Positions 10,401-17,867 of a DNA stretch of 64,000 nt are shown here, piece after piece. A model generated the notes under the pieces. It saw only the letters and a list, made by a program, of their open reading frames with translations. It did no database searches and was not told the DNA's origin. This DNA comes from Enterococcus sp. 4G2_DIV0659 (GTDB lineage: Bacteria > Bacillota > Bacilli > Lactobacillales > Enterococcaceae): the NCBI RefSeq assembly GCF_002140715.2, contig NZ_NGLE02000001.1:1483001-1547000 (forward strand), written 5' to 3'. Position numbers and translations under genes: made by a program. Each line of letters begins with the position of its first letter. Within the stretch, counting starts at the first letter, position 1.

Positions 10401-10463
10401 AAAACTACCAATTAAAAGCGAACACCCAAGCGTAAAGATCATTTTTTTGCGTAAATTGATCAT
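7440..10463 (-). CDS. Secreted polysaccharide lyase family 8 (hyaluronate/chondroitin lyase type)
   Basis: 1007 aa from the ATG at 10461-10463, with AAGGAGG seven bases upstream. A signal peptide (MINLRKKMIFTLGCSLLIGS) is followed by a LamG-like beta domain (about 40-220), the alpha/alpha toroid (about 235-600) and the C-terminal beta sandwiches. The PL8 catalytic set is visible: Asn in NWWDWQIGVP, His and Tyr in HNNIPYTGSYGNV, and Arg in GRSISRA. The enzyme cleaves uronate-containing polymers by beta-elimination outside the cell, giving disaccharides with an unsaturated uronate. There is no LPXTG anchor, so it is probably released. It lies downstream of kduD and next to a PTS. Hyaluronan or chondroitin is the likely substrate; a xanthan-type PL8 activity is less likely. 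Confidence 0.93.
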   Translation of the reverse strand: MINLRKKMIFTLGCSLLIGSFTYDLGYESFAEGTNESSQTTRSMYESDFTKQLGQWQDTIGNANKTIGNNGLTIANTKQGTNLESVSLNKDAGLKSSGDLEYTFLYEGQTNFGVVFRGDVQDAKKWQSFAYTRDGQWQLGQPGGKWITTITGAKLISGQQYKLMIRYEGKSIKAFLNDQLLYENNEVIYPNTSASIDGDWEGYVGIRLFGNLSKLNVLSMRSGAVGSIPVENAESDYAKLKEKWKNQLVSDQYDETNAPLVTYVQNLSKEAEQLFQTLNKDPNRTYLWPLEQGNTPSADLTTQFTKLQKLALAYGTKGSLFYHDPQIAAAIEDGLDFMVTKKGYDGKKYHGNWWDWQIGVPQKFVSILMILGDTLPQAKQQQYTTAISGYVPDPFKQLYTKTQGTFVDLAFIPNFVTSGANRTDLAQTVLALGILQENEGKISQASSSIVDVFKLVTKGDGFYQDGSFIQHNNIPYTGSYGNVLMKGVGQILAITKDSKFEMAPDIVHSFVESVDRAFIPLIYQGEMMPLVNGRSISRAPAKTKVGYGSTTLYNLLIVSKFAPAEYQQKFKEAAKHWMKENPAYYLTNARDYNDLQMTMTLLDDASIIGDTLPFVGTKMYASMDRFVQRTPNYMFGLSMYSSRTSSFEAGNKENKRGWHTADGMMYLYNDDEVQFNSAYWPTIDPYRLPGTTVDTVPLKDEVSAFTTVTSKEKWVGGAALDNQAIVGMALNKAGTKNNGTLLPMNLQGKKSWFIIDGQIVALGAGIKGNTTASIETIVDNRLLNDQYTYQVLSNNGLIQQENERSNKEWLLLQSDHQNANIGYYFPENATVDVTSEVRQGSYTQINEAFPSNDIYTGNYRKFVINHGQNPTDETYAYVTLPGIDEAGLKAYAAEKPVTILENSSAIQAIELKKANYLGVNMWKDTGGSIAGISSNKAISLLKKTSEGKKTYVLSDPTQSNVVMTVKLPKDFTKILTMSEGITYDETTEMFTLRFENTGGSSKQIVVE

Positions 10464-10529
10464 TTTTAGTCCTCCTTCTTTCATTGCATAACTCTTTACT
10501 TTTTTACGATAGAATAGTTAACACGAGAA

Positions 10530-10543
10530 AGCAAGCGTTTTCA
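10530..10543. promoter_or_regulatory. Possible CcpA cre site upstream of the PL8 gene
   Basis: AGCAAGCGTTTTCA matches the cre consensus TGWAANCGNTNWCA at all but two positions. It lies about 67 bases before the lyase start, in the expected place for carbon catabolite repression of a polymer-degrading enzyme. Confidence 0.45.
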
Positions 10544-10559
10544 TCCAAGGTCGCTCGAG

Positions 10560-10705
10560 AGCGTCTGGGTCATAACTCTGCAAGTTATATCTCAGACACC
10601 CAAAATCCGAATAAACGGCGAGAAAAAAGCAGATCCTTCGGAAATAAGCTGGTATTCACAAAAATTTTTAAAGCAATTTTCGTGAATTCCCTCTTATTTC
10701 TCGGA
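10560..10705. repeat. Two-hairpin palindromic repeat, EFAR-like
   Basis: There are two consecutive inverted repeats. The first pairs GTCTG-(GGTC)-ATAACT with AGTTAT-CAGAC at 10563-10597. The second pairs GAAATAAG, ATTCAC and AAAATT (10641 onward) with AATTTT, GTGAAT and CTTATTTC (ending 10700). Two stem-loops side by side over about 150 bp match my memory of the EFAR small palindromic elements of E. faecalis. It sits between kduD and the lyase gene, so it could affect the shared transcript. Confidence 0.6.
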
Positions 10706-10760
10706 GCTGAACACTTTTGTCTCGTCCTCTTCTCCTTTTATGATTAGTCCCTCTCTTTAT

Positions 10761-11564
10761 TTACGGTTGTTTTCCAATATAAGCTAGAATACCGCCATCC
10801 ACATATAATATATGTCCATTAACAAAATCAGATGCGCTTGAAGCTAAGAAAACGGCCGGACCTGCTAAATCGACTGGATTCCCCCAACGCGCCGCAGGTG
10901 TTCGACCAACGATAAATTGATCGAAAGGATGCCGTTCTCCATCTGCTTGTCTTTCTCTTAACGGGGCTGTTTGTGGCGTAGCAATGTAACCAGGTCCAAT
11001 CCCATTACATTGAATATTGTATTGCCCATATTCTGACGCAATATTTTTCGTCAACATTTTTAATCCGCCTTTAGCAGCAGCGTAGGCACTAACGGTTTCT
11101 CGTCCTAATTCACTCATCATTGAGCAAATATTGATGATTTTGCCGCCACCTTTTTCGATCATGTCTGGAATAACCGCTTTAGCCATAATAAAAGGTGCAT
11201 TTAAATCGACATCAACAACTTGTCTAAAATCGTCTGCTGACATTTCCAGCATCGGAATACGTTTGATGATTCCAGCATTATTGACCAAAATATCAATCGA
11301 ACCAACCTCTTCTTTGATTCGCTGAACCATTGCTTGAACCGCCTGTTCATCCGTTACATCACAGGCATAACCAACTGCTTTAATTCCTGCTTCTCGATAA
11401 AGAACCAACCCTTTATCGACAGATTCTTGTGACAAATTATTAAAAACAATCGTTGCACCGGCGATAGATAGTGACTTGGCAATTTCAAAACCAATACCGT
11501 GTATTGCACCTGTGACCAAAGCGACTTTTCCGTCTAATCGAAACATATTCGTATTGAACTCCAT
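10761..11564 (-). CDS. kduD: 2-dehydro-3-deoxy-D-gluconate 5-dehydrogenase (KduD/DhuD type)
   Basis: 267 aa, classical short-chain dehydrogenase. The cofactor loop is TGAIHGIG, NNAG is at about residue 90, and the catalytic Ser plus YAAAK (in SAYAAAKGG) are intact. It reduces the 3-deoxy-hexosulonate made by KduI to 2-keto-3-deoxygluconate in the cytoplasm. It follows kduI with 15 bases between, in the order IID-kdgA-kdgK-kduI-kduD. In streptococcal glycosaminoglycan loci the equivalent gene is called dhuD. The cofactor (NADH or NADPH) cannot be settled by eye. Confidence 0.88.
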   Translation of the reverse strand: MEFNTNMFRLDGKVALVTGAIHGIGFEIAKSLSIAGATIVFNNLSQESVDKGLVLYREAGIKAVGYACDVTDEQAVQAMVQRIKEEVGSIDILVNNAGIIKRIPMLEMSADDFRQVVDVDLNAPFIMAKAVIPDMIEKGGGKIINICSMMSELGRETVSAYAAAKGGLKMLTKNIASEYGQYNIQCNGIGPGYIATPQTAPLRERQADGERHPFDQFIVGRTPAARWGNPVDLAGPAVFLASSASDFVNGHILYVDGGILAYIGKQP

Positions 11565-11579
11565 TTTATTGCCTCTTTT

Positions 11580-12422
11580 CTATTTTAATTGGCTCATTGG
11601 AACCATATCCATATCTGTATACGTGATATTTTCACCACACATTGACCAAATAAAGGTGTAATCACCTGTTCCCACCCCAGAATGAATCGACCAACTTGGT
11701 GAAATAATCGCCTGTTCATTGTCGACAACTAAATGTTTTGTTTCATCCGGTTTTCCCATCATATGAAATACACGAGTGTCTTCATTGACATAATCAAAAT
11801 AAAGGTACGCTTCCATCCGGCGCTCATGCGTGTGACAAGGCATCGTATTCCATGAACTGCCTGGTTCTAACACAGTATAGCCCATTTGAAGTTGGCAGCT
11901 TTCGCATACATTGGGATGAATGTATTGATAGATTCTACGTTTATTCAATGACAAAGCTTCCCCTGTTTCCATGGGTTTAATCTGATCGATACTGATTTTC
12001 ACATTCGGATATTTATGATGTGCGGGAACACTATTCACATAGAATTTTGCCGGATTTTTCGGATCATCTGATTGGAAAACAACCTGCTTCGTTTCTTTTC
12101 CAATATAATAACCATCTTGTTTTTTCATCGCTTCTGTTTTTCCATCAATTGTAATGGAGCCAGCACCACCGATATTAATCACGCCTAATTCTCTGCGTTC
12201 TAAGAAATAATCCACGCCTAATTCTTTCGTCAATACAATTTCTAGTGGCTCAGTTGTCGGGGTCACGCCACCAAAAATCATGCGGTCATTGTGCGTATAA
12301 GTCAAACTGATTTCGCCGGGTGCAAATACTTTTTCTACTAAAAATTCTCTACGTAACTCTTCTGTTGAATAGTGACGGATATCTTCCGGACTATGGGTAT
12401 ATCTATTTTCCATCTTTTGCAT
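11580..12422 (-). CDS. kduI: 4-deoxy-L-threo-5-hexosulose-uronate ketol-isomerase
   Basis: 280 aa, the standard KduI length. It isomerises the 4-deoxy keto-uronate that forms after GH88 releases the unsaturated uronic acid. The cupin zinc ligands are visible as H197, H199, E204 and H247 (CHTHERRMEAY and SWSIHSG), at nearly the same positions as in E. coli KduI. AAAGGAGC precedes the ATG, and kdgK ends 13 bases upstream, so both are on one transcript. Some streptococci use DhuI here; the zinc site argues for true KduI. Confidence 0.93.
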   Translation of the reverse strand: MQKMENRYTHSPEDIRHYSTEELRREFLVEKVFAPGEISLTYTHNDRMIFGGVTPTTEPLEIVLTKELGVDYFLERRELGVINIGGAGSITIDGKTEAMKKQDGYYIGKETKQVVFQSDDPKNPAKFYVNSVPAHHKYPNVKISIDQIKPMETGEALSLNKRRIYQYIHPNVCESCQLQMGYTVLEPGSSWNTMPCHTHERRMEAYLYFDYVNEDTRVFHMMGKPDETKHLVVDNEQAIISPSWSIHSGVGTGDYTFIWSMCGENITYTDMDMVPMSQLK

Positions 12423-12435
12423 GATTCATGCTCCT

Positions 12436-13443
12436 TTAACGTATTATTTTTCCTGAGTCGGCTGTAAGAAATGCCTCGACTTCTTTTGTATTAAACTGAT
12501 TGCAATCACCGTAAACCGTATGTTTAAGTGCAGATGCAGCAGTAGCAAAATTAACTATTTTTTGAGGTGGTAATTGTTCTAATAAACCATGTAAAATCCC
12601 ACCAGCAAACGCATCGCCTCCACCCACTCGATCAACAATTGGATCAATTTCATGAACGGCTGATTCATAGTATTGACCATCAAGCCACAAGGTTCCGACC
12701 AAATGATTCACACTTGCGGAGTACACTTCTCTTTTAGTTGCATAAAACCCTCGTACATTGGGAAACATACGCTGCATTTCTTCATAATAAAAAGCACTGT
12801 CATTTTCTTGCTCTTTTTGAAAAGGAGTGATTCCTAATAAATGTATTCCGTCTAATTTTCCTGCTGAACAGTAATCTACATACGGTAACAGTTTTTGTAA
12901 CACAGCACCTGCTTCATGTTGGTCCCATAATTTACTACGATAATTACTATCAAAACTAACCAGACAACCTGCTTTTTTTGCTTGCTTTATTAGCTCAAGC
13001 GTCATCGTTTGCCATTTTTCAGATAACGCAGGTGTAATCCCTGAGACATGAAAAAGATCAACCTCTCGGAACAATTCAGCCACATCCCATTCAATCTCTT
13101 CCATTTGTGCAAAACTCGATCCTGCTCGATCATAAACAACCGACGCACCACGCTCACCTACACCTGTTTCCAAATAGTAAAGCCCTAATCTTGAGCCCCC
13201 TGTAAGCAAGAAACGAGTGTCTACTTGGTAACGGCTTAAGTGTTTTCGAGCCGCTTCTCCTAAAGAACTATCTGGTACTTTACTGGCAAACATAACGTCA
13301 TGCCCATAATTCGCTAACGAAATCCCAACATTTGCTTCTCCGCCGCCATAATGAACATTTAAAGAATGACTTTGAGCTAGGCGATCTCCCGTTTGAGTAG
13401 ATAAGCGCAACATGATTTCTCCTAAAGTAACAACTTTTCCCAT
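12436..13443 (-). CDS. kdgK: 2-keto-3-deoxygluconate kinase (PfkB family)
   Basis: 335 aa. The N-terminus VVTLGEIMLRLS and the C-terminal PfkB signature DRVGGGDAFAGGILHG with the catalytic Asp are present. It phosphorylates KDG to KDPG with ATP. It lies four bases after kdgA and 13 before kduI, so the genes are probably co-translated. The operon context decides the substrate among PfkB sugar kinases. Confidence 0.92.
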   Translation of the reverse strand: MGKVVTLGEIMLRLSTQTGDRLAQSHSLNVHYGGGEANVGISLANYGHDVMFASKVPDSSLGEAARKHLSRYQVDTRFLLTGGSRLGLYYLETGVGERGASVVYDRAGSSFAQMEEIEWDVAELFREVDLFHVSGITPALSEKWQTMTLELIKQAKKAGCLVSFDSNYRSKLWDQHEAGAVLQKLLPYVDYCSAGKLDGIHLLGITPFQKEQENDSAFYYEEMQRMFPNVRGFYATKREVYSASVNHLVGTLWLDGQYYESAVHEIDPIVDRVGGGDAFAGGILHGLLEQLPPQKIVNFATAASALKHTVYGDCNQFNTKEVEAFLTADSGKIIR

Positions 13444-13447
13444 CTGC

Positions 13448-14092
13448 TCATCCCTTGATTTCTTTTAATTTGGCTGCATATTGACGGGCTGTTTCTGTCA
13501 CTTTTTCAAAATCACCCACTGCTGCTGGAGCTAGTAAGTCGCCACCAACACCTACAGTCACAGCACCCGCTTGGAACCAATCCGCCATATTTTCTAGATT
13601 GACTCCTCCTGTAGGCATTAAACTAACCTGAGGCATCGGTGCTAAAAAGGCTGAAAGAATACTTGGACCATAAGCACTTCCCGGGAACAGTTTTACGATA
13701 TCGGCTCCACATTTTAACGCTTCTTTGACTTCTGTGATGGTCATACAGCCAGGCAAATAAGGAATTTGATATAAATTACATAGCTCAGCAGTCTGGGCGT
13801 CAAAACTCGGACTAACAATATATTCAGCTCCTGCCATAATCGCCAGACGAGCAGTCACAGCATCCAACACCGTCCCAGCTCCAATGACGATATCAGCGCG
13901 TTTACTATATACAGCCACTAATTCTTTGATTACTTCATCTGCTTGAGGAACGGTAAAGGTCAACTCGATTCCAGTCATACCGCCTTTTATGATCGCATGA
14001 CTTGCTTGAAGCGCTTCTTCTTTGGTCGCCCCTCGAACAACCGCTACCACACCTGTTTTCTCTAAACGAGATAAAATAGTCACTCGCTTCAT
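13448..14092 (-). CDS. kdgA: KDPG aldolase (2-dehydro-3-deoxyphosphogluconate aldolase)
   Basis: 214 aa, class I aldolase of the KDPG/KHG family. The Schiff-base Lys is K134 in DIVKLFPGS, and the catalytic Glu is E43 in GIELTFT. The phosphate-binding GGVN motif follows near residue 167. It splits KDPG into pyruvate and glyceraldehyde 3-phosphate, the last step of uronate breakdown here. The equivalent gene is often called eda. Confidence 0.93.
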   Translation of the reverse strand: MKRVTILSRLEKTGVVAVVRGATKEEALQASHAIIKGGMTGIELTFTVPQADEVIKELVAVYSKRADIVIGAGTVLDAVTARLAIMAGAEYIVSPSFDAQTAELCNLYQIPYLPGCMTITEVKEALKCGADIVKLFPGSAYGPSILSAFLAPMPQVSLMPTGGVNLENMADWFQAGAVTVGVGGDLLAPAAVGDFEKVTETARQYAAKLKEIKG

Positions 14093-14116
14093 CTAATCAC
14101 CTATTTTCTTAATTTG

Positions 14117-14923
14117 TTAACCTAAAATTCCAAAAGCACTCAAAGCGATTGAAAGAATCAAAATAATCCAAATCACTCGTGTAGAATTTAATTTCTTTTG
14201 TCCTAACATCCAGTACGTCAAAATAACCAATAAAATCGGCACCAGTGATGGCAAAATAGCGTCTAATGTATCTTGAATAACTAGCTCAACACCATCTTTT
14301 TTATAAACAAAAGGGACAGTTGCTTTGATAACTGATGGGATCAATGCACCAATTACGGTAACCCCTAAAACAGTAGCTGCATTTGTGAAGGCAGCCAATT
14401 TATCTTTCAATGTCGTAACTAGTTTTACTCCTTGTTTGTATCCCAATGGTAATAACGCCGCACGAGCAAACAACAAGGCTATATTGGCAATAATCCAGAT
14501 CACACACCCGACAACAGAGCCACTTTGAGCAAGTGTCCCTGCCACTGAACCAAAAATCGTTCCCCAAATGACGTGGAATAAAGAATCCCCCACACCAGCA
14601 AGTGAGCCCATCAAAGCTGTTTTTAGCGCGACAATCGTATCTTTAGCTTTATAGCCATCTTCCTCTTCAATAGCTACATCAATCCCCATAATCAAATTCC
14701 CGAAAATCGCATTTGTATTAAAAAATTGATTGTGGGTACGCAACATATCTTGCAACTGTTTTTCATCATGTCCGTAGAATTTTTTCAAAACGGGTAAAAT
14801 CCCATACAAATACCCCGAACTCATCATTCGTTCGTAGTTCCAATTTAATTGGCTTCCTAAAATATACCGCCAGCTGATAGCATTCAATTCTTGTTTTGTT
14901 AGTTTTTGATTACTCATCCCCAT
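14117..14923 (-). CDS. PTS mannose-family IID component
   Basis: 268 aa from the ATG at 14921-14923, with AAGGAGG five bases before it. This start overlaps the IIC stop by 14 bases, so translation is probably coupled. The IID hallmark region LTKQELNAISWRYILGSQLNWNYERM and the conserved segment TALMGSLAGVGDSLFHVIWGT are present, followed by C-terminal membrane segments. It forms the sugar channel with IIC; within this operon it should import unsaturated glycosaminoglycan disaccharides (inference). Confidence 0.93.
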   Translation of the reverse strand: MGMSNQKLTKQELNAISWRYILGSQLNWNYERMMSSGYLYGILPVLKKFYGHDEKQLQDMLRTHNQFFNTNAIFGNLIMGIDVAIEEEDGYKAKDTIVALKTALMGSLAGVGDSLFHVIWGTIFGSVAGTLAQSGSVVGCVIWIIANIALLFARAALLPLGYKQGVKLVTTLKDKLAAFTNAATVLGVTVIGALIPSVIKATVPFVYKKDGVELVIQDTLDAILPSLVPILLVILTYWMLGQKKLNSTRVIWIILILSIALSAFGILG

Positions 14924-15701
14924 CAAATCCTCCTTCAAAGTTACTCGTACTAGAAGCTGTTTGTGTTACTGATTTATCACTATCTCGTTTAAACACAAGC
15001 ATGGCTGCAACCATCCCGATAATCGAAACCCCTAACATCGGCACTTGTAAATACGCAGCTAAAAAGAAACCTAAAAGTAAATAAGGAATATATTGTTTAG
15101 TTGGCAAGTAACGAAGTAAAATTCCGACACCCACAACTGGCAACACACCACCGGCTGTTTTCAAACCAGTCATCAACCACTCTGGCGTATTTTCAGTAAT
15201 TGTTGTAACAGCCGCATCCCCCACTAACAACATCAATAAAATCGGAATCGCACGAGATAATCCCCATAAAAAAGAACCTGATAACACTAAACGCGGAATT
15301 CGTTTCACCTGCATGTTATCGATTGCTTTATCCACTCGATGTAGCAGAAACACATTACAAAAACGTGCAACAACGTCTAATTGAAGCATCAATAACGACA
15401 CAGGAACAGCTAAACCAATCCCATACTCTGCTCCTTTACCAGAAATCACGGCAAACGCTGTACCTAACACCGCCCCAGTAAAATAATCCGGCACAGACGC
15501 TCCACCAAACGCAGCAATCCCTAAACGCATCAATTGAAGCGTCCCACCGACCATCAACCCAGTTTTCAAATCTCCCATGATCATCCCAGAAATCATTCCG
15601 GCAATCGCCGGCTGTGTCAATGTATTAGAAATAAGTGAATCATTAATCGCAATAAAAGCATAAACCGTAATAAGAATAATTTGATACGCCGCTAAATGCA
15701 T
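14910..15701 (-). CDS. PTS mannose/sorbose-family IIC component
   Basis: 263 aa from the ATG at 15699-15701, with AGGAGG upstream; earlier in-frame codons have no ribosome-binding site. It is a polytopic membrane protein with the family motif GLMVGGTLQLMRLGIAAFGGASVPD. Together with IID it forms the transport channel, with phosphate supplied by EIIAB. Between it and the EIIAB gene lies a 240-bp palindromic repeat, which is unusual inside a PTS operon. Confidence 0.92.
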   Translation of the reverse strand: MHLAAYQIILITVYAFIAINDSLISNTLTQPAIAGMISGMIMGDLKTGLMVGGTLQLMRLGIAAFGGASVPDYFTGAVLGTAFAVISGKGAEYGIGLAVPVSLLMLQLDVVARFCNVFLLHRVDKAIDNMQVKRIPRLVLSGSFLWGLSRAIPILLMLLVGDAAVTTITENTPEWLMTGLKTAGGVLPVVGVGILLRYLPTKQYIPYLLLGFFLAAYLQVPMLGVSIIGMVAAMLVFKRDSDKSVTQTASSTSNFEGGFDGDE

Positions 15702-15720
15702 AAAATTTCCTCCTAATTTT

Positions 15721-15960
15721 AAAAGCATAGTGGGCTCGTCCAGTTCTGACTGAAAAATAGGAAAATATGTTTGTGACGCCTTTTGTCACAGGCAGATTTT
15801 ATCTTTTTTCCGAAGAACTAGCCCGCGAAGCTAGATAATTTAAAAGCTGAACAGGCTCGACTGAAAAATAGGAAAATATGAGGGTGGCGTCACTTGCCAC
15901 AATCAAATTTTATCTTTTTCCCGAAGAGCTAGCCTGTAAAGCTGGGTAATATAAAAGCTA
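15721..15960. repeat. Tandem pair of palindromic repeats inside the PTS operon
   Basis: Two diverged copies (about 121 and 111 bp) each run from AAAAGC to the next AAAAGC. Each copy holds a long imperfect stem GAAAAATAGGAAAAT / ATTTTATCTTTTTTC enclosing a short hairpin (GTGAC/GTCAC in the first, GTGGC/GCCAC in the second), followed by CTAGC...GCTAG-like pairing. The same layout recurs at 47392-47640, so this is a dispersed intergenic element (EFAR-like). It could terminate or stabilise the transcript between EIIAB and IIC. Confidence 0.75.
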
Positions 15961-15980
15961 ACCACTTTCGTCCAATTCTT

Positions 15981-16907
15981 TTAACCTTTTAATTTCTTCA
16001 TAAAATCAATAGATGGGTCATTCGGTACTAATTGAGCGGTTACATTTATTCCTTTAGCCGAAATAGCATCGAAAACCCCTTCTTCTGATTCTAAAACTTG
16101 AATACTTTTAGTGACCTCACGTGCCCCTTCTTTATAACTCATATTACCGACGTTCACGGTTTGAATTGGGCCGCCCGCTTCTATAAATCGTAAAACGTCT
16201 GTCGGATTTTTAAATAATAAAAATAAGCGCTGTTTTCCGTATTTCCCTGAAAGAATATTTTCAGCTGCCTGAGCAACAGGCAAAACAGACAATCGCATCG
16301 AAGTAGGCGCTGCCATTCGAAGTGAAGATTTTTGCAGCGGATCTGAAGCTGCTTCATCATTAGCTACTATGATTCGTTGTGTATCTAAGCTGGTTGACCA
16401 AATTCCTGCAACTTGTCCATGAATCAAGCGTTCATCAATACGAGTGTTGACGATGTTGGCTTTTCCGGCATACATGCTAAAATCATTGAGTTCGGTTTCT
16501 AAGTTCGCTTCTGAAATTTCTTGTTCTGCTTGGTGCATCCCAGCTTTCACGTCTACAATATTTTCCTTCGCTAGACAAATCAGTTCCTTTACAGCTACTT
16601 GTTGATTCACAACAGCTTCTATAACAATCGAAAGAGTCATTCCAGCAATGATTTCAACATTTTCTACATGTAAATAATTCTTTATCGCCACATTACAAGG
16701 TGTTCCGCCCAATAAATCTGCAATAATAAGTGTTGATCCGTTAAGGGCTTTCATTTTTTCATTTAACTCATTTTCAAACTGGATATTATCCCCATCCGGT
16801 CGCAATGAAACGGTGTGAACATTTGCTTGCTGTCCAACAATCATTTCAAGACTGACTTTAACACCTTCAGCCATCTCGCCATGACTTATTAACACAATGT
16901 TTTCCAC
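15981..16907 (-). CDS. PTS mannose-family fused EIIAB
   Basis: 308 aa from the GTG at 16905-16907, with AGGAGGG upstream. The earlier in-frame ATG has no site and would overlap the operator. Residues 1-135 form the EIIA (ManX-type) domain, with phospho-His H9 in LISHGEMAEG and the loop ADLLGGTPCN. From about 150 is the sorbose-type EIIB domain, with its phospho-His in IDERLIHGQV. It passes phosphate from HPr to the sugar carried by IIC/IID. It is the first gene of the uronate operon and is transcribed away from the GntR gene. Confidence 0.93.
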   Translation of the reverse strand: MENIVLISHGEMAEGVKVSLEMIVGQQANVHTVSLRPDGDNIQFENELNEKMKALNGSTLIIADLLGGTPCNVAIKNYLHVENVEIIAGMTLSIVIEAVVNQQVAVKELICLAKENIVDVKAGMHQAEQEISEANLETELNDFSMYAGKANIVNTRIDERLIHGQVAGIWSTSLDTQRIIVANDEAASDPLQKSSLRMAAPTSMRLSVLPVAQAAENILSGKYGKQRLFLLFKNPTDVLRFIEAGGPIQTVNVGNMSYKEGAREVTKSIQVLESEEGVFDAISAKGINVTAQLVPNDPSIDFMKKLKG

Positions 16908-16940
16908 TTGATTCCCTCCTAAAATGCAGGTTACCCCACT

Positions 16941-16995
16941 TAACATGTTATGTCTCTTACGAATATACTATAACACATGATAACTCATCCGTAAA
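16941..16995 (-). promoter_or_regulatory. Promoter and operator of the PTS/uronate operon
   Basis: On the minus strand TTTACG (16995-16990) and TATAGT (16972-16967) are separated by 17 bases. The perfect palindrome TAACATGTTA at 16941-16950 lies about 17 bases after the -10 box. The same ten bases occur at 17091-17100, in front of the repressor gene. Confidence 0.6.
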
Positions 16996-17075
16996 CCTAA
17001 TATCTTAATATGTTGAGTTTTTCGATTACTCCTTACTAATTGTTCGTCTTTACTAACAGATAGGCTATAAAGCAA

Positions 17076-17104
17076 TTGCTTAAATAAAATTAACATGTTA
17101 TGCT
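17076..17104 (+). promoter_or_regulatory. Promoter and operator of the GntR gene
   Basis: TTGCTT (17076-17081) and TATGCT (17099-17104) are 17 bases apart. The palindrome TAACATGTTA (17091-17100) overlaps the end of the spacer and the first bases of the -10 box, so bound repressor would block RNA polymerase and autoregulate. Confidence 0.6.
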
Positions 17105-17140
17105 TAAAGAACTACCCTACAATAACGGAGGTAATCCATT

Positions 17141-17848
17141 GTGATCCCTAAATATGAGCAGATCAAGCAAGATCTCTTAATTGAAATAAAAAACCATACA
17201 TTCATCCCAGGTGATAAATTCTATTCAGAAGCAGACATCAAGCGCAGATATTCAGTTAGCTCTATCACTGCTGTGAAGGCATTGAACGAATTAACTAGCG
17301 CAGGCTACCTTTATCGTATACAAGGTAAAGGAACCTTCGTCTCCAAATCAAAGGTCTCTCAAAATGTTAAATTTTCTGATATAGAACTGCATTCTTTAGA
17401 TACTGAGAAGATTCAAGTGATTTCTATCGAAGAAGAAAAGAAGCCTGATATCTTAAAAGAGCTTGGCTTGCCTGCTAATAGTTCTTACTACAAAATCGTC
17501 CGCGTGCGATCATTCAGTGAGGTTCCTTTTTTAGTGCATATCACTCATTTACCAAAGAAATTAGTAAAAGAACCTCTGTCAAAAAAACTTTCTGCTTATG
17601 CTAGTGTTTACGAACGTGTGCGTAAAGATTTTGATATTGATCTTTTTTCATTAGCTTCTGTAGAAACAAATGAAATCGTCTTTCCTGACGATGCAGAGTT
17701 GTTACATTTACTGCAACTAAGTTTTCGCGAGCCCGCTGTTAAACAAATCAAGCATTCTTATTTACCTGACGGAAGCGTAGCTGAATACATCGTTAGCTAC
17801 AAACATTGGAAATATTTCAAAACAAAAATAGAGGTAGAAGCCGAGTAA
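17141..17848 (+). CDS. GntR/HutC-family repressor with UTRA effector domain
   Basis: 235 aa. The start is GTG with GGAGG nine bases upstream. Residues 1-70 form the winged helix (PGDKFYSEADIKRRYSVSSITAVKALNEL), and residues 85-235 the UTRA small-molecule domain. It is divergent from the PTS operon and convergent with GH35. Paired TAACATGTTA palindromes in front of both promoters make it the likely repressor of the uronate genes. The inducer is probably a phosphorylated or unsaturated disaccharide or a KDG-pathway intermediate (inference). Confidence 0.92.
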   Translation: MIPKYEQIKQDLLIEIKNHTFIPGDKFYSEADIKRRYSVSSITAVKALNELTSAGYLYRIQGKGTFVSKSKVSQNVKFSDIELHSLDTEKIQVISIEEEKKPDILKELGLPANSSYYKIVRVRSFSEVPFLVHITHLPKKLVKEPLSKKLSAYASVYERVRKDFDIDLFSLASVETNEIVFPDDAELLHLLQLSFREPAVKQIKHSYLPDGSVAEYIVSYKHWKYFKTKIEVEAE

Positions 17849-17867
17849 AGCTTCTACCTCTATTTTT
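17824..17867. terminator. Bidirectional terminator between gntR and GH35
   Basis: AAAAATAGAGGTAGAAG (17824-17840) pairs with CTTCTACCTCTATTTTT (17851-17867), a perfect 17-bp stem. Its left arm is the last codons of the GntR gene. Confidence 0.9.

Noticed and set aside
14107..14122. TTAATTTGTTAA near the end of the IID gene as a fourth GntR operator
   Set aside because: Two or more mismatches to TAACATGTTA and located at a gene end, not at a promoter.
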